64,000 bases of DNA. It comes from Ceratopteris richardii. Lineage: Eukaryota; Streptophyta; Polypodiopsida; Polypodiales; Pteridaceae. The translations under genes and the position numbers were made by a program. A model generated the notes under the pieces. It ran no database searches. It saw only the letters and a list, made by a program, of their open reading frames with translations, and was not told where the DNA came from. The DNA is taken from contig CM035423.1 of assembly GCA_020310875.1 (NCBI GenBank), positions 118,110,989 through 118,174,988 on the forward strand, given 5' to 3'. Of this stretch, positions 25,797 to 37,412 are shown one piece after another (the first letter of the stretch is position 1; every line of letters starts with the position of its first letter).

Positions 25797-26633
25797 ACAA
25801 GAATGGAAAATGATAATGGTACTAGTTCTATCAAGGTTTTGAATTGATTGATATGTTTCTATCATTACCATTTGAAAATAGCGTTAAGATAAAATTTAAG
25901 AAAAATTACTCATAGATGATCTCTCAGAAAGGCTTAATATGTTAGAGAAGAGGTAGGAAAAGTGTTAGATGTTGTATGGTTTATGGAATAGAAACAGTAT
26001 GTTTTCTATTCTAGAAGATTAACTCAAGGAAACCAAAATCAAAGAAATGTTTAAGAGTGTTAGGAAGCGCTGATTTAAAAAGACTTTGCAGAGAGAAAGT
26101 AGGAAGCATGTGAAATATACGAGAATTGTAGAAAAACTTAATTTTGAGGAGGATTTTAAGAAGTGAAATTACGATTTCTTCTTCCTTTTTTTTACATGTG
26201 AAAGATACCGGAATCAATTAATACATAAATCTTCTTAAGATTTTGGATTATACCTCTCATCTATAAATAAATATGATGTTAGGATCAAGGAATGAGAAAA
26301 TGTAATGGGAAATAATGCACATACATTACTTGTTTTTCTTGATGTTCCCAATTACAATGGGAAACAATACACATATCTTTTTTCTTCTTAGTACCTCAAA
26401 CGATATGCAGAAACTTTCATTATCTTCATCAAAATATTGTACAGACTTGCAAGTTTAGCAAGAGAGTCGGAAAATCATATTCCTTATACTCCAATAGAGT
26501 AGATGGTTTAAATCTTCGAATTTATACTACAGATCAGGTGTCATTACATGAGTGGCCAAACCAACCAAATGACTTCATAAATTGAAATTATCAAACCTGA
26601 AAAGGCACAAAACTTTTGCTTAAACTTGCATCC
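25797..26633 (+). repeat. Direct repeat J, copy 1
   Basis: About 837 bp align with 63034 to the window end, beginning at ACAAGAATGGAAAATGATA and ending near CTTAAACTTGCATC. The sequence is AT-rich, with no coding frame over 70 codons that the second copy preserves. The two copies lie 37 kb apart in the same orientation, so J is a dispersed repeat of unknown class. Confidence 0.85.
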
Positions 26634-27253
<620 letters not shown>

Positions 27254-27314
27254 CACTGAAAACTGGAAACAAAGGAACCAAACGCATCATGTTCAACTTT
27301 ATACAATGTTTAAA

Positions 27315-27391
27315 CATTGAAGTAGACTGCAAGGCAATAGAGGTAGTTTTTTTTTATAAATTTATCATTGAAGTAGACTGCAAGGCAATAG
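27315..27391. repeat. Short direct duplication of about 50-bp period
   Basis: CATTGAAGTAGACTGCAAGG occurs at about 27315 and again at about 27366, followed in both cases by CAATAG. It is a recent local duplication. Confidence 0.85.
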
Positions 27392-27529
27392 TCGTACTTG
27401 CGCGAGTTTTTTTATATAAGGAACGTCAAGGATTCTACAGTTTCGAAATGATTTCTTAGATCTGTTCCATCATTGGTGACAACTCAATTAGAAGTTAGAT
27501 TAACGCATGATTAGACGGATAATCCGCTC

Positions 27530-27690
27530 AGAAACGGGATTATAGCCTTTCCAAATATCAATCATGGTCTCGAAGATTGACCTCCCCTTAATGAAGTATT
27601 TATGGTCCTTATGGATCCAATGTTGAAGATGATTTGTGATTTTTTTTCAACGGCTTTCTTAATTATCTTATACTCCATTTGGAGCATGTA
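27530..27690 (-). pseudogene. LINE RT fragment (copy 2 of repeat N)
   Basis: The minus strand gives YKIIKKA, then after a frameshift ITNHLQHWIHKDHKYFIKGRS. This is the start of the L1-type RT domain, matching family strings such as YKIISKALANR and GFIKGRS. It aligns with 22940-23105. About 50 codons survive, without the FADD catalytic region. Confidence 0.68.
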
Positions 27691-28235
27691 GATTTGTTAG
27701 ATCATGTCATCATAGCCCGCATGCGCCAAACACAATAAAGAAATGTCGAATCCACAAAACAAACAGTGAGTGGTATGGAAGGACATGCAACTAGATGGAA
27801 ATTACACACACCTACAACAAGAGAGATGCAAGCACACACATAGGCACATGCATGCATCCATGCATGCACACACACTCATGGGTAGTCAAGAGGAAATGTG
27901 CTCAAAGAAACTCTTCTATTGCTCAAGATAAGAGTACAAAGTTCAAAAGAGTTGTCAGCTCTAACTGAGTATCTCTTACAAATGAGTTCCATTTCACTTA
28001 TATAACCTGTTTAAGAGCTCTATCCACAGTATAGGGTTCAGCCTAGTTTTAAAAATAGTGTTCAAAAGCCATTTGGAGGTTGGAATGATGTCAAAAAAAT
28101 TATGAAATTTGGTTTTGTTATTCTACTTATGCCCTTCAAGCTTGAGTACTACTTGGCTTTTACAATGTGGCCCAATTACTACTAAAAATAAAAATTTGAG
28201 GGATTTGCGACGAAGAAAAAATAGCAGATGCCTTT
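27540..28235. repeat. Direct repeat N, copy 2
   Basis: This is the partner of 22952-23700 in the same orientation. The pair shares both the LINE fragment and the flanking non-coding part, so they descend from one composite unit and not from two separate LINE insertions. Confidence 0.8.
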
Positions 28236-28663
28236 ATCCAATTAGGGCAAAAAATGGCAAAAAATGGAACATGTAAGGATTTCAATTAGTTTTCTTAATG
28301 TAGATTAATCTTTTCAAATTATTTGTAAAAATTTTGTGTCATTTTGCAAGGGTGAAAAAGTTCCTGTGAAAATCATGAAAAGTGATATGCCTCAAAGTTT
28401 GTCTCGTCGGACATTCGGTGAATTTTACTTTTTCCTCTTGTCCTTCGACCTATATAATGTGGTTTTAGGATGTGTGCCACTTTTTGTACTCTACCCTCCA
28501 AAGTAGACCAACTTCTCTCTTTTTCATAAATCTACACACAATCACCGTGTACAACCTCAATCCAAACACTTTCATTGAGCTTTGAACCAACAGGATTATA
28601 CAACAATGAGAAACGTATTCTAAAGAGCTCTGCAACCTTGTGAAGCTGAAGTATTATGCAAAT

Positions 28664-28818
28664 AAGGGAAAAGTCATATTGACATATGGATAGATGGAGC
28701 TTTTTATCCAATTGACCATCAAACTAGAAGGTACCCTCCTTTTCATAATCTTGATGATCTAATTAGATTTATAAGAGATGGTGATGAAGGTTTACGTGGA
28801 TATTGTTCAAGGTTCTAG
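28664..28818 (+). pseudogene. Unidentified 51-codon coding-like fragment
   Basis: An open stretch encodes a protein-like sequence including HIDIWIDGAFYPIDHQTRR, then YPPFHNLDDLIRFIRDGDE and GLRGYCSRF, ending in TAG. Its composition (Asp, Gly, aromatic, Arg) looks like real coding sequence in this AT-rich background. A TAA lies just upstream. I do not recognise the family. It may be a relic of a transposon gene or of a host gene. Confidence 0.35.
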
Positions 28819-28859
28819 GAGTTTTCAAACAACTAAATGCAATAGCATGTGAAGAATTT

Positions 28860-29960
28860 TGTACCTCACTACAATGCCGATATTGTATCTTTTATTCATC
28901 ATGAATTTTAACTACATTTCTTCATCCGTAGACTTATATTTACCTTTACCTTTGGTAAACTTATTCAAGTGTAGATCATGTGACAATAAGCTTGCTCATG
29001 TATCTTCAACCAAAATCATTCTTCACATCCATTGGGACTAGCTCTAAGTTCTCTTCTGTAACTAATCCAAGCATCATGTGTAATGTGGCAACCTTGACCG
29101 CCAGCATGAAGATTTTTTCAAAAATAACTCCTTATTGTTGCTTGAATCCCTTTGCAACTATCCATGCTTTATAGTTTGGAGAATCACTATCTCACATGAA
29201 TTTCAACTTAAATACCCATTTGTATGGTAAAGATTTCTTAACCTTTGGAAAAGGTGTCAACTACCATTGAAAAAATGGAATTGAGCTCATTCTTCATGGC
29301 ACACTTCCACTTGAAATGGTCATCTATTTGCATTGCGTCTGTATAATGAGAAGGTTCACTAACATTTGTCAACATAAACAAAATCCAATCCTCGAACAAA
29401 TTTATTAGTTTGAAATGAGACACGTTAATATTTTCTCAATGGGTTCCTAATTAGGAGCACTAGTAGATTGTTCTCGAACATTTTTGTGAACATATCTTTT
29501 TGTGAGATTCTTATGTATACTAGCATGAGAACTAACATCCTCAAATAGGATTCTTCTCACTTCAACCTCTTTAATGGGATGCTTATGCATCTTATATTCA
29601 ATGAAAGTGACACTACTACTTTTGATCACTAATTGTGTTTCAACATCCCTTATGCAATATCCAAACTAGCCATTTCTTCCTTTCCATGGAAAATGCACTT
29701 CTTAGATTTCTGGTCTCACTTTGATCTCCGGTCCTTTGGAAAAATGACATATGGTTCACAACAAAATACTCAAATGTGATTATTCATGTTGTATAATGAA
29801 GCTATTTCAACTTATTGAATAAGCTATATATCCATTCCAAAAGACTATGGGAGGTATTTGCTCAAATAGCTTTTCACAATAGAGTACATTAACTCTTGGA
29901 TGTTAAATTCTTAAGCAGGTTCCCATGGAAAATATGAAACACTACTAAGGTTAAATAGAG
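28860..29960 (-). pseudogene. Ty1-copia integrase-RT remnant (element L)
   Basis: Reading leftwards, the integrase tail comes first near 29840 (EKLFEQIPPIVFWNG). FGYCIRDVETQLVIKSSSVTF follows near 29600-29670, the usual step where the tail gives way to the linker. A linker ends in EPSHYTDAMQIDDHFKWKCAM (29330). RT begins at about 29225 with KSLPYKWVFKLKF, YKAWIVAKGFKQQ, VATLHMMLGLV and LVPMDVKND. It is riddled with stops. No LTR, primer site or RNase H was found. Its sequence is not close to elements A to F, so it represents another lineage. D lies immediately to the right. Confidence 0.7.
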
Positions 29961-30041
29961 AGTGATGAGAAAGGATTCGATCTAAAGCTTGTGTGCCCCA
30001 TACTAGCATGCTCAGTGAAAATCAAGAGGGGTGGGATGAAA

Positions 30042-30955
30042 TGTTGGAGCAAGACAATCATTAATTGATAATTACAAAGAGGATAGAAGAATGAATAATG
30101 AAGAAAAGGATAACAGATGAAGCATAACGTGAAGAGAAGATTCACAGAGAGATGATTTGTAGACACATATAGATGAATAGAGGATGAGTAGATGATGAAT
30201 AAATGAGTTTGAGTATGAGAATTATCTATCAGATGTATTTTCAAGAGAATAGAAGAAGTTTTTAAAAATCGCATCTCAATCTTTCTCCAATTTCTCCTTC
30301 TGTGATTAATCAATTGAGAAATCCTTTGGTGGGTGTCTAATTCCATAGTTGATGCATCTATGGTTGAGATTTGAGAGCCTAATTGTAATCAAGCTGAGAG
30401 AATTGTGAGTAGGAACATTCATATGTGTGAAAGTTGATGAGAGACCTCTAAAATAGGCGCAATCCCGATTGTCAAAGAATTGATCAAATCTCAGTGTAGA
30501 GTGTAAAGTTTTACAGAAATAAGCATTCAAAATCTAAGTTGAGAGTTAATCCATGTATATCTAAACGCCTTTGATTAAATGAATTGTAGATTGAGAGAAT
30601 CAAGTGTTTAAAGTTCTATATATGAAAATTTCTTACAGATAAATCTTGTTTCAGACATAGGTTTACTTATTGAGGTAAATCTAAATTTTCATAAGTTCTT
30701 TTGAAGAAATTTAACTTGGACTAGTTGCAAAAGATATAAGAAGAATTTTTCATCAAAATTTCATGGAAAACTTTGATCATTTCGTCAATCAATGAATGAG
30801 TTTTGTGAAGCAGACTTTCCTGAGTGAAGTTATGTCTCACAGAAGAGTTAATCTTTCATGTTTTGATAAAGAATTCCAAAATTGGTGAAATTATTGAGCT
30901 ATGCTTGACATAAAGGTGTTATGGCTTGTCCTTTGGAGACTAATCATCTCCATCA
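30042..30955 (+). repeat. 5' LTR of copia D
   Basis: This 914-bp LTR starts TGTTGGAGC and ends CATCA, 1 bp before the primer site. It aligns with the 3' LTR starting at 47252. It lacks about 110 bp present in the 3' LTR (47378-47488), including the TATA box. The 5 bp before it are TGAAA, but the right end of the element is truncated, so no duplication can be confirmed. Confidence 0.88.
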
Positions 30956-30956
30956 G

Positions 30957-30968
30957 TGGTATCAGAGC
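30957..30968 (+). other. Primer-binding site of element D
   Basis: TGGTATCAGAGC is an exact initiator-Met tRNA complement, placed 1 bp after the LTR end. Confidence 0.93.
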
Positions 30969-31149
30969 AGGTTCTATCAAGATTGAAGGAAAGGAGGACC
31001 CCGACTGTTGCAAACATACAAAATTCAACATCTAGAGGTTAAAAAGGATAAAGTTTGAAGGAAAGGCTAACAAAAGACACATAATAGCAATCAAAAGGAT
31101 CAAAAGGATTAAATTTCTAAGCCAAGGTACATTTATTACTCATAAGGTT

Positions 31150-32064
31150 GAAGATTTGATAGTATAGATGAAGAAAGAATGGGAGATAGCCTTCAAATTG
31201 AAAAATTATATAAACTATCCAGCTTGGTCCATAAGGATGGAAGCTCATCTTATGAGCAAAGATCTGATGGGATACATCGTAAGAGAAAAGGAAAAGCCAG
31301 ATTACAAAGATCCTAGTGTTCCAGGTAGGGAGGAGCTTGCAGATTTGAAGGTTTGGATGAAGAAGGATGCTCAAGCAAGAAGCATCATCTATATGGTAGT
31401 GAATGATTACTTGCTTCCTCATATAGAGGACTTGAAAGTGCAAATGATATATGGAATGCTTTGGAGGAGCATTTCCAAAATACAACCAAGTCAAGGAAGG
31501 CATCATTATGGGCAAAATTTACAAGAAGAAGGCCTCACAATCAATTTCTGATTATGTGACAAAGATGAAAGACATTGCTGATTCTTTAGGTACAGTTGAT
31601 GAAGACATTGAAAAAGATAAATTGGTAAGATAAATTCTTATAGGTTTAAGAGGAAACAAGAAGTAGAGGCCTTTCATATTATCAATTGAACTTTCATTGG
31701 ATCATTTTACTCCTAATTTGAATCAATTACTATGTCATATGCTAACCTTTAAGCATGATATTAAAGGGGATATTGATAAGAGTGTAGTTCAAGCAATGTA
31801 TTCTAAGGATAAGAAGAAGTCTAGCAAAGGAAAGCAAGAATTAGTTGAAGATGAAGGCACTCCAAGTCAATCAAACTTTGTAAGAGGTAGAGGAAGTGGT
31901 AGAAGTACAGAAGAGGCTGAAATAACAAGGATAATGTCAAAGCTTGTTGGATATGTAGTAAGACCAATCATCTAGCTCATGTATGTTGGCATAATAATCA
32001 AAGCATTAGTAATCTTAATCCGAATTTCAATCAAAGAGGTAGAGGTGGAAGAAGATCACTCTCA
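31150..32064 (+). pseudogene. Ty1-copia gag of element D
   Basis: The Gag N-terminus is recognisable as LKNYINYPAWSIRMEAHLMSK (near 31200), then DLMGYI, KVWMKKDAQARSIIYM and, after a frameshift near 31450, the DYVTKMKDIADSLGTVDED segment. A TAA near 31632 and a further shift separate the C-terminal part. A zinc knuckle, C-WI-C-SKTN-H-LAHV-C (31945-31990), lies in a third frame. The gene then stops at the edge of the truncated E LTR at about 32064. About 2 kb of D that should follow (protease and most of integrase) are missing, and D resumes only at 45429. Confidence 0.82.
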
Positions 32065-33144
32065 AAAAGATAGATCAAAACAAATAAGTTGGAGTTAGCT
32101 CAGAGGTGAAGAGCTTGCTATTATGGTTCATACACATGTCCAGTATTTTGCATAATTCTCTGAGCACAGCAAAAATTAACTTAATTCCTTTTGGTGAAGT
32201 CTAGTTAACTTAAAGAGCTAACTTTCAAGAGTAATTTCATCAAAAATAATGAACCACACACTGAGAATAATGTTTAACAAGTGATGACATCATCCTGATT
32301 TTCATGGGCTACTACAGTAATGAGACCAATGAGCGGAACAATGAGCATAACTCAATATTTAAGCATCCAATGATTATGAAACTTTGTATTCTTATACTAG
32401 ACAGTATGCTGAATCCAAAGAGCTTTAAATCATTGAATTTGGGTAAGTACATACTGAGAAATAGCTCTGACAAGATGAGTAAAAAAGTCAGGTACCTGAC
32501 AGAGAAGTGAAAATGAATAGATAGGGTTGACTTCAACTGAACATAACTGAAGATTGAAAGACCCAAATGAACTGAAAATTGGTGAGAATATAGAAGACTT
32601 ATGAGCTAACTTTACCAAGTTAAATCACTGAAAATGATCCACCAAGCTCAGAGAAACCATCTCTGCAATATGGCTGAGAAATTTAAGAGATATGGCAGTG
32701 AGTAGTACACTTCACAAGAACATGGAAATATGAACTCAAATGATCATGAAAATGAAAGTATATTGATTGTACAATACAATGAACTTAATGATATATATGT
32801 GTGCCTTGAAACCACACCTTGATATGGCATAAATCTCAGCTCTTCGAGGTCTTCTCTGAGGTCTCTCTAACCACGGCTAAAGCTGCCATCTATTTATAGT
32901 TGAGCTTGAGAGGCTAACTTCCCTCAACCACTTAAATCACAAGTTCATGTCTCCTCGTGCCCTTTTTGATCAAGTGGACTCAACCACTTAAGATTCTTTC
33001 ACTTTTACATTAATTAAAGTCTTCAAAAGTTACAAGAGGTAGTTCATAAGTGAACTTTACATTGTCTTCATTTTAAGGCTTCTTCTTTGAATTTGTGGGA
33101 CTCAAGCCAATACTTCAGCTTGTCATAGACTTGCTCCAATAGCA
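32065..33144 (-). repeat. 3' LTR of copia E, truncated at its outer end
   Basis: These 1,080 bp align with 37560-38691 of the complete E LTR. The first ~147 bp of the outer end are absent, with the break at a short shared GGAAGA(A)GATCACTC. The inner end reads CAATAGCA next to the polypurine tract. Confidence 0.88.
32891..32898 (-). promoter_or_regulatory. TATA box in the E 3' LTR
   Basis: The minus strand reads ACTATAAATAGATGG, a textbook TATAAATA, about 246 bp from the U3 edge. It is conserved in the other E LTR. Confidence 0.7.
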
Positions 33145-33154
33145 CCCCCTCAAG
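33145..33154 (-). other. Polypurine tract of E, unit 1
   Basis: CCCCCTCAAG on the plus strand (CTTGAGGGGG on the minus strand) abuts the LTR, with the RNase H end of pol just to the right. Confidence 0.88.
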
Positions 33155-33173
33155 CCAAGTATGCTTGAGGTCT

Positions 33174-34979
33174 TCAATCTTCCAAGATTACCTCCAAACC
33201 TATCATAGCCTTGAATTTGCAAAGCTTTGTACCATCCAATGCTTTGGTTAGAATATCTGTACATTGTTGATGAGTGGACACATATGATATTTGAATCTCT
33301 TTGCTTAGAACCTTCTCTCGTACGTAGTGATAATGAACTTCAATATGTTTAGTCCTTGCATGAAAAATAGGATTAGCAGCCAAATGAATAGAACTCATAT
33401 TGTCACCAAAAATAGTTGGAGTTCCAAACTCCAATCCAAGATCTGTGAATAAGGTCTTCATCCACATAGCTTCCTGAGTAGCTATGGCAAGACCTCTGTA
33501 CTCAGCCTCAGTGGAAGAAAGAGCAACTATAGGTTGCTTCTTGGATGACCATGAAATAAGCTTTGAACCTACAAAAGTAAGATATCCTGAAGTGCTCCTT
33601 CTATCTTCCTTAGAACTAGCCCAATCTGCATCAGAAAATAGCTTCAAACCTAAATCACATGCATAAGGATAATAAAGTCCTTCATTTATGGTTCCTTTGA
33701 GATACTTGAGAATCCTTTTGGCAGCATCCATGTGTGCTTTCCTTGGTGTGTGCATAAATTGACTTAGCACACTCACACTATAACATATATCTACTCTTCT
33801 CAATGTGGCATAGTTGAGACTACCCACTAGACTTTGATATGATGTGATGTCCTCTATGAGTTCACCTTCATGTGAGCTCAGTTTGTGATTGACCTCCATT
33901 GGAGTACCTTCCATCTTACAATCTTGCATCTTGAATTTTGCCAACATGTCCTTAATGTACTTTCTTTGAGCGAGAAACAAACCACGATCTTTGTAGACAA
34001 CTTCCAAACCTAGGAAGTAGGTAAGTGAACCCAAATCACTTATCTTGGACTCTTCTCTCATCTGATCTTTGATCTTCTTCATACCATTTGCATCATTTCC
34101 TATCAATATAATATCATCTACATATACAAATAGGTAGATGATCTCATAATTACTCTTTTTAATAAAGAGTGAAGGATCTGCCTTGCTTGGTTGAAAGCCT
34201 TTGTCCTACAAGAATGAAACAAGCCTGAAATTCCAAGCTCTTGGAGTTTGCTTGAGACCATACAATGCTTTGTTAAGTTTACACACATAATCAGGATAAA
34301 CTTGATTCTCAACACTAGGGTTGTGCCATATATACCTCAGGTGGTTGTGCCATATATACCTCTTCTGTTATCGAACCATTCAAGAATGCATTCTTTACAT
34401 CTAGTTGAAGTATCTTCCAATTCTTGGAAGAGGCAATACTAAGCAAAACCCTAATAGTAGGCATCTTTGCCAGAGGAGAGAAGGCCTCCTCATAATCAAT
34501 TCCCTGAGTTTGTGCAAAGCCTTTTGCTACAACCCTTGCCTTATACCTGTTAATAGAACCATCAGAATTCTTCTTGAGTTTATAGACCCATCTTGAGCCT
34601 ATTACCTTCATGGATGAAGTCCTCGGCACCAAATTCCAAGTGTTGTTTTCCTCAAGTGCTTCAATTTCTTCCTTCATTGCATGCTTCCATTCTGTTTTGC
34701 TTTGGCCTCTTCAAATGATGATGGCTCCTCTTGGTTTATGTCTTGTGCTATGTTGATAGAATGTTTAGTTACTAATGAGGTGTCAAACCCATACCTTTTT
34801 GGTTTTTTATTTTCCCTCATGGGCCTTCTTAGGCCATGACGTGATGATTCTGCCTCATGTCCAAGTTCCTACAATTTTGCTTTACCTTTAGACTTCCATG
34901 CTTTGATCTTTTCCATCTGAGATTCTTCATCATCCTCTGAGGTGTCTTGTTCTTCAATATTTTGTTTTTCTCTACCAAG
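33174..34979 (-). pseudogene. Copia RT and RNase H of E, unit 1
   Basis: The RT shows [51 protein letters not shown] and an intact YVDD at about 34115. RNase H (34106-33174) is open to its natural stop, with SDADWASSKEDRRSTSGY, SSTEAEYRG and the [14 protein letters not shown] end. Defects are a 1-nt loss near 34692 that breaks the linker, a local tandem duplication at 34322-34365 (VYMAQPP repeated) that throws RT out of frame, and a TAG near 34205. RT and RNase H copy the element's RNA into DNA. This copy would need three repairs to code, so it is a recent pseudogene. Confidence 0.92.
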
Positions 34980-35839
34980 CTATGGAAAATATTCTTCAAG
35001 ATCATATGGTAAATTGACCTTCCTGCATGAATCTTCATACCATGAATTGTTCTCATCAAAAACTACATCTCTGCTTACCAAGAATCCTTTGTTCGCAGGA
35101 TTGTATAACCTGTAGCCCTTTTGATTGTTGTCATATCCAATGAATATGCACCTTTCTGCCTTTGGATCCATCTTGCCTCTAACCTGTGAAGGAACATGAG
35201 CATAAGCAATGCAACCAAAAATTTTACAATGATCTAAGCTTGGTCTTCTTCCATTCCAAGCCTCATATGGAGTCATCCCATCAAGGGATTTTGAAGGCAA
35301 CCTATTAATCAAGTAAGTGGTTGTAGATACAGCCTTAGCCCATAAGTAATTAGGTAAATGCTTTTCATTCAACATAGACCTTGCAGCTTCAATAATTGTC
35401 CTATTCCTTCTTTCTGCCACTCCATTTTGCTCAGGAGTGTATCTTGTAGTTACCTCTCTTTTGATTCCTCTTTCTTGAAGAAAAGAGTCAAATTCATGGG
35501 AGAAGTACTCTCCCCCTCCATCTGACCTTAGCCTTTTTAGTAATTTTTGATTCTCCACAAGAGCCAAACAACTTTTGAAACATGAAAAAATTTCATCTTT
35601 GTGTTTCATAAAGAATAGGATAGTCCATCTGCTGCAAACATCAATAAAGGAGACATAATACCTTGATCCAAATATTGAAGCATCCTTGCTAGGTCCCCAT
35701 ACATCTCTATGAACCAACTCCAAGATATCTCCATGCATATAACCTTTCTTCATGAATGGTAATATGTGAGACTTTCCAAATTGACATGCACTACACTTAT
35801 AAATCATGTGTTGTTTTGACAAGTTAGGGAGTCCAAGTA
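34980..35839 (-). pseudogene. Copia integrase of E, unit 1 (long open frame)
   Basis: A 280-codon frame covers the end of the zinc region (YKCSACQFGK) and the full catalytic core. The DDE triad is Asp in VHRDVWGP, Asp in RSDGGGEY and Glu in NGVAERRNR. The family tail GYRLYNPANKGFLVSRDVVFDE follows. The frame ends at a TAG near 34980, where unit 2 has the longer EEDFPNLGREQ continuation. The His pair of the zinc region lies upstream in two other frames (LEVWHKRVHIL near 35890-35925), so frameshifts separate it from the core. Integrase inserts the cDNA into host DNA. This is one of the best-preserved domains in the window. Confidence 0.92.
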
Positions 35840-36381
35840 CACTTTGGTCCCTTCAAATTTGATTTAATGATCTTTCACCAATATGTGCACTCTCTTGTGC
35901 CATACCTCTAGTTTGTGAGTGTTTGATTACCATAATTGAAGAGAGCTATGTTCCTTGTGTCTTGCAACTCAAAGGTGAATAGTCTACCTATCTTTTCTCC
36001 CTTTGCTATTCTTCTAAACCCTTGGCTAGGGTCTTCCACATATGCTCCTCCTCTTGTGAACCTGACTTGCAATCCTTTCTCTACTATCTGCCCAACACTT
36101 ATCAAATTCTTTGTAGTGGTAGGGACATAGAGTACCTTACTGAGTAGATTGATGTTTCCATCAGGTGCTTTGACATTGCCTATTTTCTCCACAGGATGTC
36201 TTGTGTCATCTCCTATTTGTACCTCATGCTTATTCCTTGGATCTTCCAAATCTGATAGGAGAGCTACATTTCTTGCCACATGATTGGAGCAACCTGAATC
36301 TATGTAGAAAACATGATCATCAGATTTACCTTGTGGCATAGCCATGTTCATGATCAATAATGAATCCTCTTTGTTTGAGTA
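35840..36381 (-). pseudogene. Copia protease and pre-integrase region of E, unit 1
   Basis: The 149-codon frame 36357-35908 holds the aspartic protease, with catalytic DSG in FYIDSGCSNHVARN and the ALLSDLEDPRNKHEV continuation also seen in element C. It then reads LLSKVLYVPTTTKNLISVGQIV up to FNYGNQTLTN. A TAA near 36380 separates it from gag in the same frame. After 35908 small indels break the HHCC zinc region. The protease cuts the Gag-Pol polyprotein. The catalytic site looks sound here even though the reading frame around it is broken. Confidence 0.9.
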
Positions 36382-37395
36382 TTATGTGTAGTTATTGAAG
36401 TCTCTCCTTCCTTTGTAGCCTCCTTGATAGTTTGAATAATTGTAGTTGTTGTAATTGCCATGGTAGTTGTTGAACCTTCCTCTTGAGTAGCCATAACTTC
36501 CTCTATTGTATCCTCTTCCTCTTTGATTCCTGGAATTCCTAAAGCAATTTTCAATTGTATGATTAGTTAGTCCACAAATAGAACATGGATTGGAGTCTTG
36601 GGATCTCCCCCTTCCCTGTCTACCTCCTCTTCCTCTACCTCTGCCATGTCTTCCTCTACCTACATAGTTAACTTGATATGTACCTACTTCATCATCCACT
36701 TTCTTTGCCTTTCCTTTGTTATCTTTGCACTTGCTTTTATCAGTGTATAAAGCTGAAGATTGATTACCTTTAGAGCTTTCTCCATTTTTGATAAGCTTTG
36801 CCTCTTGGGTGAGTAATTGTCCAATGAGTGTATTGAAATCAGGTACATGCATGTCCATGTACAAATCCATAGCTGTGGTGAATGCTTCCCACTTATCATC
36901 TGCTTTCAATCCATTGATGACCTACCTTACAATTTGCTCTTCGTCTATTACCTCTCCAATGCTTCCCAACTCATCTGCTATGTCCTTGAGCTTTGTGACA
37001 AAATCAGCCACATTTTGTTTGGGAGCCTGCTTGAGAGTTGTGAAATCCACCCATAGTTGATGCTTCCTAGCTTTAGTACTTGAAGAGAAGGAAGCTTCAA
37101 GTGCATCCCACACTTCGTGAGATGTCTTACAACTTCCAATGTGACGCAACAAAAAATCTGAGATAGAGTTGAGGAGATAAGACCTTGCACGTGCATCCTT
37201 GGAGCACCATGTGCTCAATCTTTCTTGCTCTTCTTGTGTTGGTTGACTTTTGTTCCTGAAACTTAGCATAACTTCATCTCCAGCCACATAACCATATAAA
37301 CTTCTACCTTGGAGATAAGCTTCCATTCTTAATGGCCAAGGTGAGTAGTTACCTCAGTCCAATTTTTCAATTGATGAAGGAAATCCATCTGGCAT
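36382..37395 (-). pseudogene. Copia gag of E, unit 1
   Basis: The start ATG (37393-37395) lies 4 bp from the primer site and reads MPDGFPSSIEKLD, then TGA, then GNYSPW and MEAYLQGRSLYGYVAGDE. The Gag core runs on (FLLRHIGSCKTSHEVWDALE, LKDIADELGSIGEVIDEE) to a TAG at about 36919, then continues (MKADDKWEAFTTAMDLY) to an Arg/Gly-rich segment. An intact knuckle, C-SI-C-GLTN-H-TIEN-C, sits near 36550-36590, and a tail rich in Asn, Tyr and Gly follows. Only two internal stops spoil about 335 codons. The first falls at the same codon as the TGA of element C. Confidence 0.92.
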
Positions 37396-37399
37396 CCTT

Positions 37400-37411
37400 G
37401 CTCTGATACCA
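37400..37411 (-). other. Primer-binding site of E, unit 1
   Basis: The minus strand reads TGGTATCAGAGC exactly, 1 bp from the LTR. Confidence 0.93.
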
Positions 37412-37412
37412 T

